Origin: Nocardiopsis endophytica
GTDB taxonomy: Bacteria > Actinomycetota > Actinomycetes > Streptosporangiales > Streptosporangiaceae
Reading direction: 5' to 3'
Assembly (NCBI RefSeq): GCF_027706725.1
Contig: NZ_JAQFWQ010000009.1
Coordinates: forward strand, 1-64,000
DNA: 64,000 nt
How positions within the stretch are numbered: position 1 is the first letter of the stretch; every line of letters starts with the position of its first letter. The notes under the pieces are model-generated. The model ran no database searches. It was not told the DNA's origin and saw nothing but the letters and a program-made list of their open reading frames with translations. Shown here piece after piece: positions 29,867 through 39,000 of the stretch. The position numbers were made by a program, and so were the translations under genes.

Positions 29867-30132
29867 AGGCAGGCCGTTGGAGTCATGGGGCGGGCCGCGC
29901 TGCGCGGCCGTGCGCCCCGACGGACAGGGACCGGCCCCCGGACGTGATGCGGGGGAGTGCGGGTCTCACGCCGTTGAACCGGGGTGTTCGCTACCCGAAA
30001 TGGTAGAGCGTCTCCGGGGGAACCGCCGTGCAGGCGGCGCCGCGCCGGAGCGTACCGTCCCCGCGCCGGGGCGGCCACCCGGAGGGTGCGCCGGTTCGTC
30101 GGCGCGCCCGCGAACCAGTAGGCTCACCTCCC

Positions 30133-30969
30133 ATGACCACCTCGTTCACCAGTCCGCTCCCCAAGGAGATCGACGAGCTCTGGGAGCGCCGCTCCGAGCT
30201 GACCCCTGACGACACCGCCGCCCGCGACACCATCATCGGCGCGGTCGACGAACTCGACGCCGGCAAGGCGCGCGTGGCCTTCGTCGACCCCGACTCGGAC
30301 CAGGTGGTCGTCGACGAGCGGGCCAAGCGCTCGATCCTGCTGAGCTTCCGTGTGCTGGGCATGGAGGAGTCGCAGGTCGGCGACTTCTACCACCACGACC
30401 GCATCCCGCTGAAGAAGCGCTTCGAGGGCGTGCGCGTCGTCCCGGGCGCCATCGCCCGCTGGGGCGCCCACCTGGCCCCCGGCGTCGTGCTGATGCCCTC
30501 CTTCACCAACTTCGGCGCCTGGGTCGGCTCGGGCACCATGGTCGACACCTGGGCGACCGTGGGCTCCTGCGCCCAGGTCGGCGAGAACGTCCACCTGTCC
30601 GGCGGCGTGGGCGTGGGCGGCGTGCTCGAGCCCCCGCAGGCCTCCCCGGTGGTCATCGAGGACGACGCGTTCCTCGGCTCGCGCAGCATGGTCGTCGAGG
30701 GCGCCCGGGTGCGCCGCGGCGCCAAGCTCGGCGCGGGCACCATCCTGACCTCCTCCACCCGCGTCTACGACGCCGAGACCGGCGAGGAGCTGCCCCGCGG
30801 CGAGGCCCCCGCCTGGTCGGTGTGCGTCACCGCCAACCGGGTCAAGAGCTTCCCCGGCGGCGACTTCGGCATGCCGGTGCTGCTGGTGCTCAAGCGCCTG
30901 GAGGAGGGGCAGGAGCACGACAAGCTGGCCCTGAACGACATGCTCCGCGAGCACGGCGTCAACGCCTGA
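30133..30969 (+). CDS. dapD: Tetrahydrodipicolinate N-succinyltransferase
   Basis: Protein of 278 residues adding succinate from succinyl-CoA to tetrahydrodipicolinate, the first step of the succinylase branch. The left-handed beta-helix hexapeptides are visible in APGVVLMPSFTNFGAWVGSG and VGSCAQVGENVHLSGGVGVG. This is the long actinobacterial DapD form. ATG at 30133. A strong hairpin follows the stop, so dapE is probably transcribed separately. Confidence 0.94.
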   Translation: MTTSFTSPLPKEIDELWERRSELTPDDTAARDTIIGAVDELDAGKARVAFVDPDSDQVVVDERAKRSILLSFRVLGMEESQVGDFYHHDRIPLKKRFEGVRVVPGAIARWGAHLAPGVVLMPSFTNFGAWVGSGTMVDTWATVGSCAQVGENVHLSGGVGVGGVLEPPQASPVVIEDDAFLGSRSMVVEGARVRRGAKLGAGTILTSSTRVYDAETGEELPRGEAPAWSVCVTANRVKSFPGGDFGMPVLLVLKRLEEGQEHDKLALNDMLREHGVNA

Positions 30970-30984
30970 CGCCTCCCGGCGGAC

Positions 30985-31013
30985 CGGGCCGCCCCGCACC
31001 GCGGGGCGGCCCG
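30985..31013 (+). terminator. Hairpin after dapD
   Basis: A perfect 13-bp stem (CGGGCCGCCCCGC and complement) with a 3-base loop lies 15 bases after the dapD stop. No T-run. Confidence 0.55.
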
Positions 31014-31069
31014 CGCGCTCCCGTGCGCCCCCGCCTCCGCCCCCGCACCCGACCCCGAAGGTTCCGGCG

Positions 31070-32137
31070 ATGCTCAACCTCGCAGACGACGTCCGCACCC
31101 TCACCGCCCGCCTCGTCGACACCGAGTCGGTCAGCGGCGGCGAGCGGGCCCTGGCCGACATGATCGAGCAGGCGCTCTCTGGCCTGCCGCACCTCCGGGT
31201 GGACCGCGACGGCGACGCCGTGGTGGCCCGCACCGGCCTCGGCCGCGCCAAGCGCGTCGTGCTCGCCGGGCACATCGACACCGTGCCGATCGTGGGCAAC
31301 GTGCCGTCGCGGCGCGAGGGGGACCGGCTCTACGGCTGCGGCGCCTCCGACATGAAGAGCGGGGTGGCGGTGCAGCTGCGCCTGGCCGCCGCGCTCACCG
31401 AGCCCCTGCACGACCTCACCTTCGTCTTCTACGACTGCGAGGAGGTCGACGCCGAGCGCAACGGGCTGCGTCGGCTGGCCCGCGACCACCCGGACTGGCT
31501 GGCGGGGGACTTCGCGGTGCTGATGGAGCCCACCGGGGGCGCCATCGAGGGCGGCTGCCAGGGGACCATGCGGGTGGAGGTCATCGCCCGCGGTGAGCGG
31601 GCCCACAGCGCCCGCTCGTGGATGGGGCACAACGCGATCCACGAGGCCGGGCGCATCCTGGACGTCCTGCGCGCCTACACCCCGCGCGAGCCGGAGGTGG
31701 ACGGGCTGCGCTACCACGAGGGCCTGAACGCGGTCTTCGCGTCCGGGGGCGTGGCGGGCAACGTCATCCCCGACGAGTGCACGGTCACCGTCAACTACCG
31801 GTTCGCCCCCGACCTGTCGGTCAAGGACGCCGAGGCCCACCTGCGGGAGGTCTTCGACGGGTTCGACGTGCGCGTCACCGACGCCGCGCCGCCCGCGCGC
31901 CCCGGCCTGGACGACCCGGCGGCGGCCGAGTTCGTGGCGGCGGTCGGCGACGGCCGGGCCCGCGCCAAGCTGGGCTGGACCGACGTGGCCCGGATGGCCG
32001 AGCTGGGGGTCCCGGCGGTCAACTACGGCCCCGGCGAGCCCACCCTGGCCCACACCCGCGACGAGTGGGCCGACCTGGCGCTGGTCGACGAGGCCGAGCG
32101 GCGGATGACCGAATGGCTGACCGGCGGCGGCGCCTGA
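31070..32137 (+). CDS. dapE: Succinyl-diaminopimelate desuccinylase
   Basis: M20-family zinc amidohydrolase of 355 residues releasing succinate to give LL-diaminopimelate. Metal and catalytic segments are LAGHIDTVP (H and catalytic D), GASDMKSG (bridging D) and YDCEEVDAERNG (catalytic E and ligand). GTMRVEVIARGERAHSAR is the dimerisation-domain start. The C-terminal YGPGEPTLAHTRDE supplies the last ligand. With dapC and dapD it completes the succinylase route in this window. Confidence 0.93.
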   Translation: MLNLADDVRTLTARLVDTESVSGGERALADMIEQALSGLPHLRVDRDGDAVVARTGLGRAKRVVLAGHIDTVPIVGNVPSRREGDRLYGCGASDMKSGVAVQLRLAAALTEPLHDLTFVFYDCEEVDAERNGLRRLARDHPDWLAGDFAVLMEPTGGAIEGGCQGTMRVEVIARGERAHSARSWMGHNAIHEAGRILDVLRAYTPREPEVDGLRYHEGLNAVFASGGVAGNVIPDECTVTVNYRFAPDLSVKDAEAHLREVFDGFDVRVTDAAPPARPGLDDPAAAEFVAAVGDGRARAKLGWTDVARMAELGVPAVNYGPGEPTLAHTRDEWADLALVDEAERRMTEWLTGGGA

Positions 32138-32204
32138 GCGAACGGTTCGCCGCGGACGGCGCCGGCGCGGGCGCCCGCCTTGCCGCCGGGGATAGTTTGT
32201 CTCC

Positions 32205-33026
32205 ATGACCGATGCTGACAAGATCCGCCGGGCGGGCCCATTGACCTACCGCGGCCGCGCCATCCCGGAGACCACCACCGACCAGCGGCTGCTGGACCGC
32301 AGGGGACCGGTCGACTGGGTGCACACCGATCCGTGGCGGGTGCTGCGGATCCAGTCGGAGTTCGTCGAGGGCTTCGGGCTGCTCTCCGAGGTCGGACCGG
32401 CGGTGAGCGTGTTCGGGTCCGCCCGCATCCGGCCGGGGTCGGACCACTACCGGCTGGGCGAGACCATCGGCGGCGACCTGGCGCGCGCCGGGTACACGGT
32501 CATCACCGGCGGCGGGCCGGGCCTGATGGAGGCCGCCAACAAGGGCGCGCAGGAGGCCGGGGGACCCTCCATCGGCCTGGGCATCGAGCTGCCGTTCGAG
32601 CAGTCCCTCAACGACTACGTCGACATGGGCGTCACCTTCCGGTACTTCTTCGTCCGCAAGACGATGTTCGTGAAGTACTCGCAGGCGTTCGTGGTGCTGC
32701 CCGGGGGCTTCGGCACCCTGGACGAGCTGTTCGAGTCGATCACCCTGGTGCAGACGGGCAAGGTCACCCGCTTCCCGGTGGTGCTCGTGGGCACCGACTT
32801 CTGGGGCGGGCTGGTGGACTGGATCCGCAACCGGCTCCGCGAGGAGGAGGTCATCTCCCCGGACGACCCGGACCTGATGTACCTGACCGACGACCCGGGC
32901 GAGGTCGTCGACGTCATCGCCAAGGCGCACGCGGACATGGCGGCCCGCCGCGAGAGCGAGGCGCGCCGGGAGACCGAGGTGCGCGCCGTCGCCGAAGAGG
33001 CCGAGGCGATCCGCGACGAGCGGTAG
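32205..33026 (+). CDS. LOG-family (TIGR00730) Rossmann-fold protein
   Basis: Protein of 273 residues with the paired LOG motifs GGGPGLMEAANKGA and PGGFGTLDELFE, which bind a nucleotide phosphate. The family includes cytokinin riboside 5'-monophosphate phosphoribohydrolases and pyrimidine/purine nucleotide nucleosidases; the precise substrate is not evident. A charged coiled tail ends the protein. It follows dapE by 67 bases and this neighbour pairing recurs in actinomycetes. Confidence 0.88.
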   Translation: MTDADKIRRAGPLTYRGRAIPETTTDQRLLDRRGPVDWVHTDPWRVLRIQSEFVEGFGLLSEVGPAVSVFGSARIRPGSDHYRLGETIGGDLARAGYTVITGGGPGLMEAANKGAQEAGGPSIGLGIELPFEQSLNDYVDMGVTFRYFFVRKTMFVKYSQAFVVLPGGFGTLDELFESITLVQTGKVTRFPVVLVGTDFWGGLVDWIRNRLREEEVISPDDPDLMYLTDDPGEVVDVIAKAHADMAARRESEARRETEVRAVAEEAEAIRDER

Positions 33027-33043
33027 CACGGGGGCAGGTCCGG

Positions 33044-33321
33044 CGTCGATCTCGGGAGAAACGACGCCACCGGGCCGCCTGGAGTTCTGGGTTTTCGGTG
33101 TGGGGGCACGGGCGGCTTGCCCCGGGATGAGTCGGTGCCCCCTCGCTATGGCTCCGGGAGCACCGGCGGCGGCGACCCGCCAGGCGGGTCACCGCCGGGG
33201 CCACCTGTGCACCCGCGATCATGGAGCCCTGCGGCCACCGCCCTGGCCGGGAAGGACACCGGCACCCGAAGAACCCGTAGCTCGTGGACCGTTCTCAGGG
33301 GTGCTTCTCCCGAGATCGACG
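33044..33321. repeat. Type A arms split by a 250-base insert
   Basis: Perfect 14-base arms (CGTCGATCTCGGGA at 33044-33057; its complement at 33308-33321) are 250 bases apart, unlike the compact copies at 14218 and 39146. Both arms keep the inner context AGAAACGACGCC and GTGCTTC. The insert has no gene. The right arm ends three bases from the stop codon of the next gene. Confidence 0.7.
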
Positions 33322-33324
33322 GAG

Positions 33325-33651
33325 CTAGGCCAGGCCCCGGCGGACGGCCGCCGGGGCGCGGTCACCGCGCACCGTCAGGGCCATGTCGAGTGCCTGGCGG
33401 GCCGCGCGGGGGTGCGCACTGGTGAACAGCCGCGCCCCCAGCCACGCGTAGAGGGCGACCAGGGCCGCGCCCTCGGCCGGGTCGTCGGCCTCGCACCGCA
33501 CCAGCACCGGGGCGCCGTCGGCGGCCAGGGCGCGCACCCGCCCGGGCGGCGGGCGGTGCCCGGCGTCCACGGCGCCCTCCGGCGCCGCCGCCCCGGGCTC
33601 CAGCACCCGTGCCGACCCATGCGCGTCCCCGTTCCCGCCGCTCATCGCCAT
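33325..33651 (-). CDS. Hypothetical protein
   Basis: Protein of 108 residues, helical in its second half (VLVRCEADDPAEGAALVALYAWLGARLF and RAARQALDMAL, within 48-95). No domain is recognised. ATG at 33651, 63 bases from the divergent DivIVA-like gene. Coding status rests on codon bias and the presence of similar small proteins beside DivIVA-like genes in related genomes (from memory). Confidence 0.55.
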   Translation of the reverse strand: MAMSGGNGDAHGSARVLEPGAAAPEGAVDAGHRPPPGRVRALAADGAPVLVRCEADDPAEGAALVALYAWLGARLFTSAHPRAARQALDMALTVRGDRAPAAVRRGLA

Positions 33652-33714
33652 ACCGCCGAGTCTGCCACGCCGGGGCCCGTCCGCGGTCCGCGCCGATGTG
33701 GCACGATCGGATCC

Positions 33715-34272
33715 GTGAATCCAACGATCCTCATCCTCATCTCGCTGTCGGCGGTCGCCGTTCTCGCCGGCGTCGCCTACGCGGTCATGGGGAAGGGCGG
33801 CCAACTGGCCCGCTTCGAGGCCGACCACCCGCCCCTGGACCTGCCCGAGGACCGGCCGGTGACCCCGGCGGACGTGGGCCGGATCGCACTGCCGCTGGCG
33901 TTCTGGGGCTACCATGTCCGCGGTGTCGACGAGGTGCTGCGCAGGCTCTCGGCGGCGCTGGCCGAGCGGGACGAGCGCATCGCCGACCTGGAGCGGCGCC
34001 TGGCCGAGGGCGGTGCCCCGACCGGTCCGCGGGTGCTCTACCCCCGCCCCCCGGTGGGCGGTCCCGCGGCGATCCGGCCCCCGCAGGCCGGACCCTCCGA
34101 GCCCCGGGCGGCCGCCCCCTCCCACGGCGCGGGCGCGCCCGCGCCCCAGGCCCCAGGCCCCTCCGAGGCCCCCGCCCCCGGGCGGGACGCGGCTCCGGAG
34201 GACGGGGCCGGCCCGGAGGCGAAGGCGGCCCCGCGGGAGGACGCCGCGGCCGGCCGCGCCGCCCACGGCTGA
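33715..34272 (+). CDS. DivIVA-domain membrane protein
   Basis: Protein of 185 residues with one N-terminal membrane helix (residues 3-22), then a DivIVA-like segment (LPLAFWGYHVRGVDEVLRRLSAAL) that includes the GYxxxxVDexL signature, and a short coiled coil (AERDERIADLERRLAE). The last 80 residues are Pro/Ala-rich and disordered. Such proteins in actinomycetes are thought to associate with polar growth or division sites. GTG start at 33715. The tag gene follows after 48 bases. Confidence 0.75.
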   Translation: MNPTILILISLSAVAVLAGVAYAVMGKGGQLARFEADHPPLDLPEDRPVTPADVGRIALPLAFWGYHVRGVDEVLRRLSAALAERDERIADLERRLAEGGAPTGPRVLYPRPPVGGPAAIRPPQAGPSEPRAAAPSHGAGAPAPQAPGPSEAPAPGRDAAPEDGAGPEAKAAPREDAAAGRAAHG

Positions 34273-34320
34273 ACCCGCCCCTCCCGGCACCCCGACAGCG
34301 AACCCGGCCGGGAGGACCCG

Positions 34321-34920
34321 ATGACCGCGAACGACACCGCCCCGCACGCTCCGGCGCCGGCGGGGCCCGACGGGCGCCCCCGCTGCACCTGGGCGCTGGG
34401 CACCCCCGACCTGGCCGCCTACCACGACACCGAGTGGGGGCGGCCGGTCCGCACCGACCAGGGCATGTTCGAGCGCGTCAGCCTGGAGGCGTTCCAGGCC
34501 GGGCTGTCCTGGCTGACCGTGCTGCGCAAGCGCGAGGCGCTGCGCGAGCACTTCGCCGGGTTCGCCATCGAGGAGGTGGCGGCCTTCGGCGGGGACGACG
34601 TGGAGCGGATGCTCGCCGACGCCCGCATCATCCGCAGCCGGGCCAAGATCGAGGCGGTCATCGGCAACGCGCGGGCCGCCCTGGAGCTGCCGGGCGGGCT
34701 GGCCGCGGCCGTGTGGGAGTACGCCCCGGAGCCGGGGCGGCCCGCCCCCGCCGGGGACGCCGACGTTCCCGCGTCCACCCCGGAGAGCACGGCGCTGGCC
34801 AAGCGGCTGAAGAGGGCCGGGTTCCGGTTCGTCGGCCCCACCACCGCCTACGCCGCGATGCAGGCCACCGGGGTGGTCGACGACCACCTGGCCACGTGCT
34901 TCCTGGGGCGCGGCGCCTGA
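34321..34920 (+). CDS. tag: DNA-3-methyladenine glycosylase I
   Basis: Base-excision repair glycosylase of 199 residues removing 3-methyladenine. The N-terminus RCTWALGTPDLAAYHDTEWG matches E. coli Tag, with C22 and H35 as zinc ligands and E38 in the active site. GLSWLTVLRKRE and FRFVGPTTAYAAMQATGVVDDH complete the fold and give the C-terminal His and Cys ligands (DDHLATC). It is probably cotranscribed with the DivIVA-like gene. Confidence 0.95.
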   Translation: MTANDTAPHAPAPAGPDGRPRCTWALGTPDLAAYHDTEWGRPVRTDQGMFERVSLEAFQAGLSWLTVLRKREALREHFAGFAIEEVAAFGGDDVERMLADARIIRSRAKIEAVIGNARAALELPGGLAAAVWEYAPEPGRPAPAGDADVPASTPESTALAKRLKRAGFRFVGPTTAYAAMQATGVVDDHLATCFLGRGA

Positions 34921-35068
34921 GCGCCCGGGGCGCGGAGCGGGCGCCCGCGGGGTCGCTTATCCTCGATCGCTGGACGGGCGATCCGGGCCCGAACCGGTTC
35001 GCGTGGGAGGAAGAGATGAGAGCGATGCACGGAAGGCCGGGCCCCGCCGCGCGCCCCTGGGGCGCCCG

Positions 35069-35644
35069 GTGAGCGGCTCACCGCCCCGCCCGGCCCACGA
35101 GGAGGGGGAGGCCCCCTCGCCGGTGCGGAGGATGTCGCTGTACCCGCCGCCGCGCTCCACCCGCCACACGGCCCGGCGCCGCAAGGGCTGGGTCGTCGCC
35201 TCCGTCGCCGCGGGAGCGGCCGTGGTCGTCGCCGGGGGCACCGCCGCGGCCCTCGTGCTCGGTCCGGGCCCGGACCAGGACCCGGGGCCGGGCGCCAGCG
35301 TGCCCGACACCTTCGCGGGCACCTGGGAGGGCAAGATGATCCAGGAGAACGAGGCGGGCGAGCACGTCACGGACTGGGACGCCCGGGTGCGGCTGGAGAC
35401 GGGCGCCGAACGCGGCAGCTCGGAGTGGTTCACCCTGAACTGCCGCGGCAGCCTCACGCTGCAGGAGCGGGAGGGGGGCCGCCTCGTCTTCGACTACGTG
35501 GAGACCTACGACCCGGACGACCGGTGCGTGGACTCCTCGACGCTGACCCTGAGCGAGGGCGGTGCCGAGGAGACGCTGGAGGCCCGGTGGGAGGCGACCT
35601 CCCACGACGGCACGACGATGATCTCCACGGGGACGCTCTCCTAG
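35069..35644 (+). CDS. Hypothetical membrane-anchored protein
   Basis: Protein of 191 residues from the GTG at 35069; a GTG at 35003 would add 22 residues and neither has a good Shine-Dalgarno. A basic stretch (RHTARRRKG) precedes one membrane helix (about residues 38-62). The outer domain (FAGTWEGKM, WFTLNCRGSL, FDYVETY, EARWEATS) looks like a small beta-barrel with two cysteines, similar in style to lipocalin-like or kinase-associated sensor domains. No function assigned. Confidence 0.6.
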   Translation: MSGSPPRPAHEEGEAPSPVRRMSLYPPPRSTRHTARRRKGWVVASVAAGAAVVVAGGTAAALVLGPGPDQDPGPGASVPDTFAGTWEGKMIQENEAGEHVTDWDARVRLETGAERGSSEWFTLNCRGSLTLQEREGGRLVFDYVETYDPDDRCVDSSTLTLSEGGAEETLEARWEATSHDGTTMISTGTLS

Positions 35645-36113
35645 AGGGTGTCCCGCCGAATGCCGCCGAGTGGTGCGGCTTCCGCCGGTTGTGACCGCCC
35701 CCGGCGGGCGGCCGGAGGCCGCCTCGCCGGAGGGACGGGTGTCAGCTCGGTCCGGGAAGGTGGGCCGGTCCCGCCCCAGGGCCGTCACCGGCGGGCCGAC
35801 CCGGGCGGATGGACATCACACCACTCCAAGGGACACGACCCTCTCCTATGGGCGTCGTCCGGACCACGGCCGTCCCGGGCGGCGTCCGGGTGGGCCCGTC
35901 GCAGGTCCGTTGTGCTCCCTGGAGACCGGGGGAGTCGGCCCGGGGCGCTGTCGGCCCGTGGCGACGCGGCGAGGGTCGTCCCCGGCCGCCGTGCGGCAGG
36001 CCGTGACCCGCAGGACCCCTGGGCCCTCCCCGGCCCCGGCCGTCGGAGGGCCGTGCGGGGAGGGGCGGCGCCGCTCCCCGCACGCAATTGCATTCACGGG
36101 CAGGGGAACGGGG
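35645..36113. other. Gene-free intergenic region
   Basis: About 470 bases between convergent genes. All long frames appear to be GC-rich shadows with poor codon patterns. No member of the palindrome families, no tRNA-like fold and no clear terminator was recognised. Confidence 0.5.
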
Positions 36114-36926
36114 CTACTGCCCCTCGAACTCCGGGGTGCGCTTCTCCAGGAATGCCAGTGTGGCGTTCTTGTGGTCGCGGGTCTGCGCGCACTGCTCCTG
36201 CAGGCTCGCCTCCATGTCCAGCGCGTTGGCCAGGTCCAGGCCCGAGCCGAACGCCAGCTCCGCCTTGATCGCCGCATAGGCCACCGTGGGGCCCTGGGCC
36301 AGGCGCTCGGCCAGCTCCCGGGCGGCACCGGCCAGCTCCTCTGCCGGGACCACCCGGTTGACCAGGCCGATCTCCAGCGCACGCTGCGCGTCCACCGGCT
36401 CGGCCAGCATCAGCATCTCGGCGGCGCGGGCGTGCCCGACCAGGCGCGGCAGCGTCCAGGAGGCCCCCGAGTCGGCGCCCAGGCCCACCCCGGCGAAGGC
36501 CATCGAGAACTTCGCCTTCTCCGAGGCCACCCGCAGGTCGCAGGCGAACGCCAGGGCGGCGCCGGCCCCGGCCGCCACCCCGTTCACCGCCGCCACCACC
36601 GGCTTGGGCATGCTCGCCAGCGCGGACACGATCGGGTTGTAGTGCGTGCGCACCGTGCCGTCCAGGCCCTTGCCCTCGGACAGGTTCTCGGCGTGCTCGC
36701 GCAGGTCCTGGCCGGCGCAGAAGGCCCGGCCCGAGCCGGTGAGCAGCACCGCACGCGCTCCCGCGTCGGACTTGGCGCGCTCCACCGCGGCGAGCAGCTC
36801 GTCCTTGGCGGCCCGGGTGAGCGAGTTCATCGCGTCGGGGCGCTCCAGGGTGATGGTCGCGACCCCGTCGCTCAGGTCGTAGGAGACGCTCTCGGGTGCG
36901 CCCGTGTCGGCGTCGTTGTCGGCCAC
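36114..36926 (-). CDS. Enoyl-CoA hydratase/isomerase family protein
   Basis: Crotonase-fold protein of 270 residues. The oxyanion-hole segments are GSGRAFCAGQDL and VAAVNGVAAGAGAALAFACDLR. The active-site region AFAGVGLGADSGASWTLPRLVG has Asp-Ser instead of the common Glu of classical hydratases, closer to PaaG-like isomerase members. It acts on acyl-CoA in the cytoplasm. It is divergent from the DUF3117 gene at 37200. Confidence 0.88.
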   Translation of the reverse strand: MADNDADTGAPESVSYDLSDGVATITLERPDAMNSLTRAAKDELLAAVERAKSDAGARAVLLTGSGRAFCAGQDLREHAENLSEGKGLDGTVRTHYNPIVSALASMPKPVVAAVNGVAAGAGAALAFACDLRVASEKAKFSMAFAGVGLGADSGASWTLPRLVGHARAAEMLMLAEPVDAQRALEIGLVNRVVPAEELAGAARELAERLAQGPTVAYAAIKAELAFGSGLDLANALDMEASLQEQCAQTRDHKNATLAFLEKRTPEFEGQ

Positions 36927-37199
36927 GTGGGACTCCAGATCGGCTCGGGTGAACGGTGCCGGCGCCCGCGTTCCGGCGCTGCGGCTATAACCTTACTGTT
37001 CGGATTCCTCGGAGCCGATGGCCCGGCGGCTGTCCGATCGTTCCCATTCCGGTCGCAAAACCGAGATAATGACGGAACAGGGATCGAAACCCTGAGTCGC
37101 GCGGACGGGACCCGGAATCGGACCGGGTGCGCCTCCGGCGCACCGCACGGTGCCGGAGGGGGCCCACCGCGAGAGTTTCCTTATGAAAGGGGATACGGC

Positions 37200-37367
37200 A
37201 TGGCGGCGATGAAGCCGAGGACCAGCGATGGTCCGATGGAGGTCACCAAGGAGGGCCGCGGCATCATCATGCGGGTCCCGCTCGAGGGCGGCGGGCGCCT
37301 CGTCGTCGAGCTCACGCCGGACGAGGCCAAGGAGCTCAAGGACGCCCTGGACGGCGCCGTCGGCTGA
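37200..37367 (+). CDS. DUF3117 family protein
   Basis: Protein of 55 residues (MAAMKPRTSDGPMEVTKEGR...LVVELTPDEAKELKDAL). This tiny protein is almost invariant across actinobacteria and of unknown function. GAAAGGGG lies upstream of the ATG. The next gene, leucyl aminopeptidase, follows after about 50 bases. The region upstream (36927-37199) is relatively AT-rich and likely carries divergent promoters. Confidence 0.9.
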   Translation: MAAMKPRTSDGPMEVTKEGRGIIMRVPLEGGGRLVVELTPDEAKELKDALDGAVG

Positions 37368-37420
37368 GCGCCGGTGGTCTGACGCCGCATCCGACACGTC
37401 CCCCTAGATTGCGAGCGAGC

Positions 37421-38929
37421 GTGCCTTTCCCAACCCAGATCCACCCGGTGGCGGGATCCGTCGCCGAGGCCGGCGCCGACCTGGTGGCGGTGGCCGTGCG
37501 GGCCGGGGCCGAGGGCCCCGAGCCGGTCGGCGGTCCGCCCGGCGGCCTCCCGGACGACCTGGACGCGCGACTGCCGGCGCCCCTCGCCGAGCTGGTCGCC
37601 CACTACGAGCTGTCCGGCCGGGCCGGGGAGACGGCGCAGTTCGCCGCCGACCTGGGCGGCGGACTGGTGCGGGTGGCCCTGCTGGGCATCGGGGAGGGCA
37701 CGCCCGCGGACATGCGCGCCGCCGGGGCCGCACTGGCCCGCCTGGCCAAGGGGCGGAGCCGGGCGGCGATCCCCGCGGGCGCGCCCGGCCTGTCCGGGGA
37801 CGAGGGCGAGGGCGCCGCGGCGTTCGCCGAGGGCGCGCTGCTCGCCTCCTACCGGTTCACCCTGGCCCGCGCGCCCAAGGGCCCCGAGCCCGTCGGGGAG
37901 ATCGCGCTGGCCTGCGGTGACGGCGACGGCAAGCCGGTGGAGGCCGTGCGGCGCGGCACCGCCCTGGCCCGGGCGGCCGCGCTGGCCCGCGACCTGGTCA
38001 ACACCCCCTCGGCCGAGAAGGACCCGGCCTGGCTGGCCGGGCGGGCCGTCGAGGCCGCGGCCGGCGCCGGCCTGGAGGCGAAGGTCTGGGACGAGGACGA
38101 CCTGGAGCGCGAGGGCTTCGGGGCGATCCTCGGCGTGGGGCAGGGGTCGTCCCGGCCGCCGCGCATGGTGCGGATCGACTACGCGCCCGAGGGCGCGGAC
38201 CGGCACGTCGTCCTGGTCGGCAAGGGCATCACGTTCGACACCGGCGGCCTGTCGCTGAAGCCGAACGACAACATGAAGCTCATGAAGACCGACATGAGCG
38301 GGGCGGCCGTGGTCGTCGGCGCCATGTCGGCCCTGGGCGAGCTGGGCTGCCGCACCCGGGTCACCGGCCTGCTGGCGGTGGCCGAGAACGCGGTGTCCGG
38401 TGCCGCGCAGCGCCCCGGCGACGTGCTCACCACCTACGGCGGGCGCACGGTCGAGGTGCTCAACACCGACGCCGAGGGGCGGCTGGTGATGGCCGACGCC
38501 CTCGACTACGCGGTGGCCGAGCTGGAGCCGGACGCCCTGGTGGACGTGGCCACCCTCACCGGGGCGGCCAAGGTGGCGCTGGGCACCGGCATGGGCGCCC
38601 TGTTCGCCACCGACGACGCCCTGGCGCGGGCGCTGCTGGAGGCCGGTGAGCGCTCCGGCGAGCCGCTGTGGCGCCTGCCGCTGACCGAGGAGTACGCGGA
38701 CACGGTCCGCTCGCGCGTGGCCGACCTGGCCAACATCGGCACCAGCGGCGACTACGGCCACCCCGGCGCCACCGAGGCGGCCCTGTTCCTGCGGGAGTTC
38801 ACCGGCGGCCTGCCGTGGGCGCACCTGGACGTGGCCGGCCCCGGGCGGTCCATGGTCGACCAGGGCCTGCTCACCAAGGGCGGCACCGGGTTCGCCACCC
38901 GCACCCTCCTGCGCTGGCTGGAGGGGTAG
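37421..38929 (+). CDS. pepA: Leucyl aminopeptidase (M17)
   Basis: Cytosolic two-metal aminopeptidase of 502 residues, usual for the family. The N-terminal macro-like domain covers about 1-170. The catalytic domain shows VGKGITFDTGGLSLKP, MKTDMSGAA and the signature NTDAEGRL. The GTG at 37421 gives the conserved PFPTQIH start; a TTG at 37409 would add four residues. A perfect 18-bp hairpin follows the stop. In Streptomyces the same gene also lies near echA and the DUF3117 gene (from memory). Confidence 0.93.
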   Translation: MPFPTQIHPVAGSVAEAGADLVAVAVRAGAEGPEPVGGPPGGLPDDLDARLPAPLAELVAHYELSGRAGETAQFAADLGGGLVRVALLGIGEGTPADMRAAGAALARLAKGRSRAAIPAGAPGLSGDEGEGAAAFAEGALLASYRFTLARAPKGPEPVGEIALACGDGDGKPVEAVRRGTALARAAALARDLVNTPSAEKDPAWLAGRAVEAAAGAGLEAKVWDEDDLEREGFGAILGVGQGSSRPPRMVRIDYAPEGADRHVVLVGKGITFDTGGLSLKPNDNMKLMKTDMSGAAVVVGAMSALGELGCRTRVTGLLAVAENAVSGAAQRPGDVLTTYGGRTVEVLNTDAEGRLVMADALDYAVAELEPDALVDVATLTGAAKVALGTGMGALFATDDALARALLEAGERSGEPLWRLPLTEEYADTVRSRVADLANIGTSGDYGHPGATEAALFLREFTGGLPWAHLDVAGPGRSMVDQGLLTKGGTGFATRTLLRWLEG

Positions 38930-38950
38930 CGGGGGCGCGTGTTCCCCTGA

Positions 38951-39000
38951 TCGGCCGTCGGGCGGCCGTCGCACGAGGGCGGCGGCCGCCCGACGGCCGA
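38951..39000 (+). terminator. Strong hairpin after pepA
   Basis: A perfect 18-bp stem (TCGGCCGTCGGGCGGCCG and its complement) with a 14-base loop begins 21 bases after the pepA stop. Confidence 0.65.
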
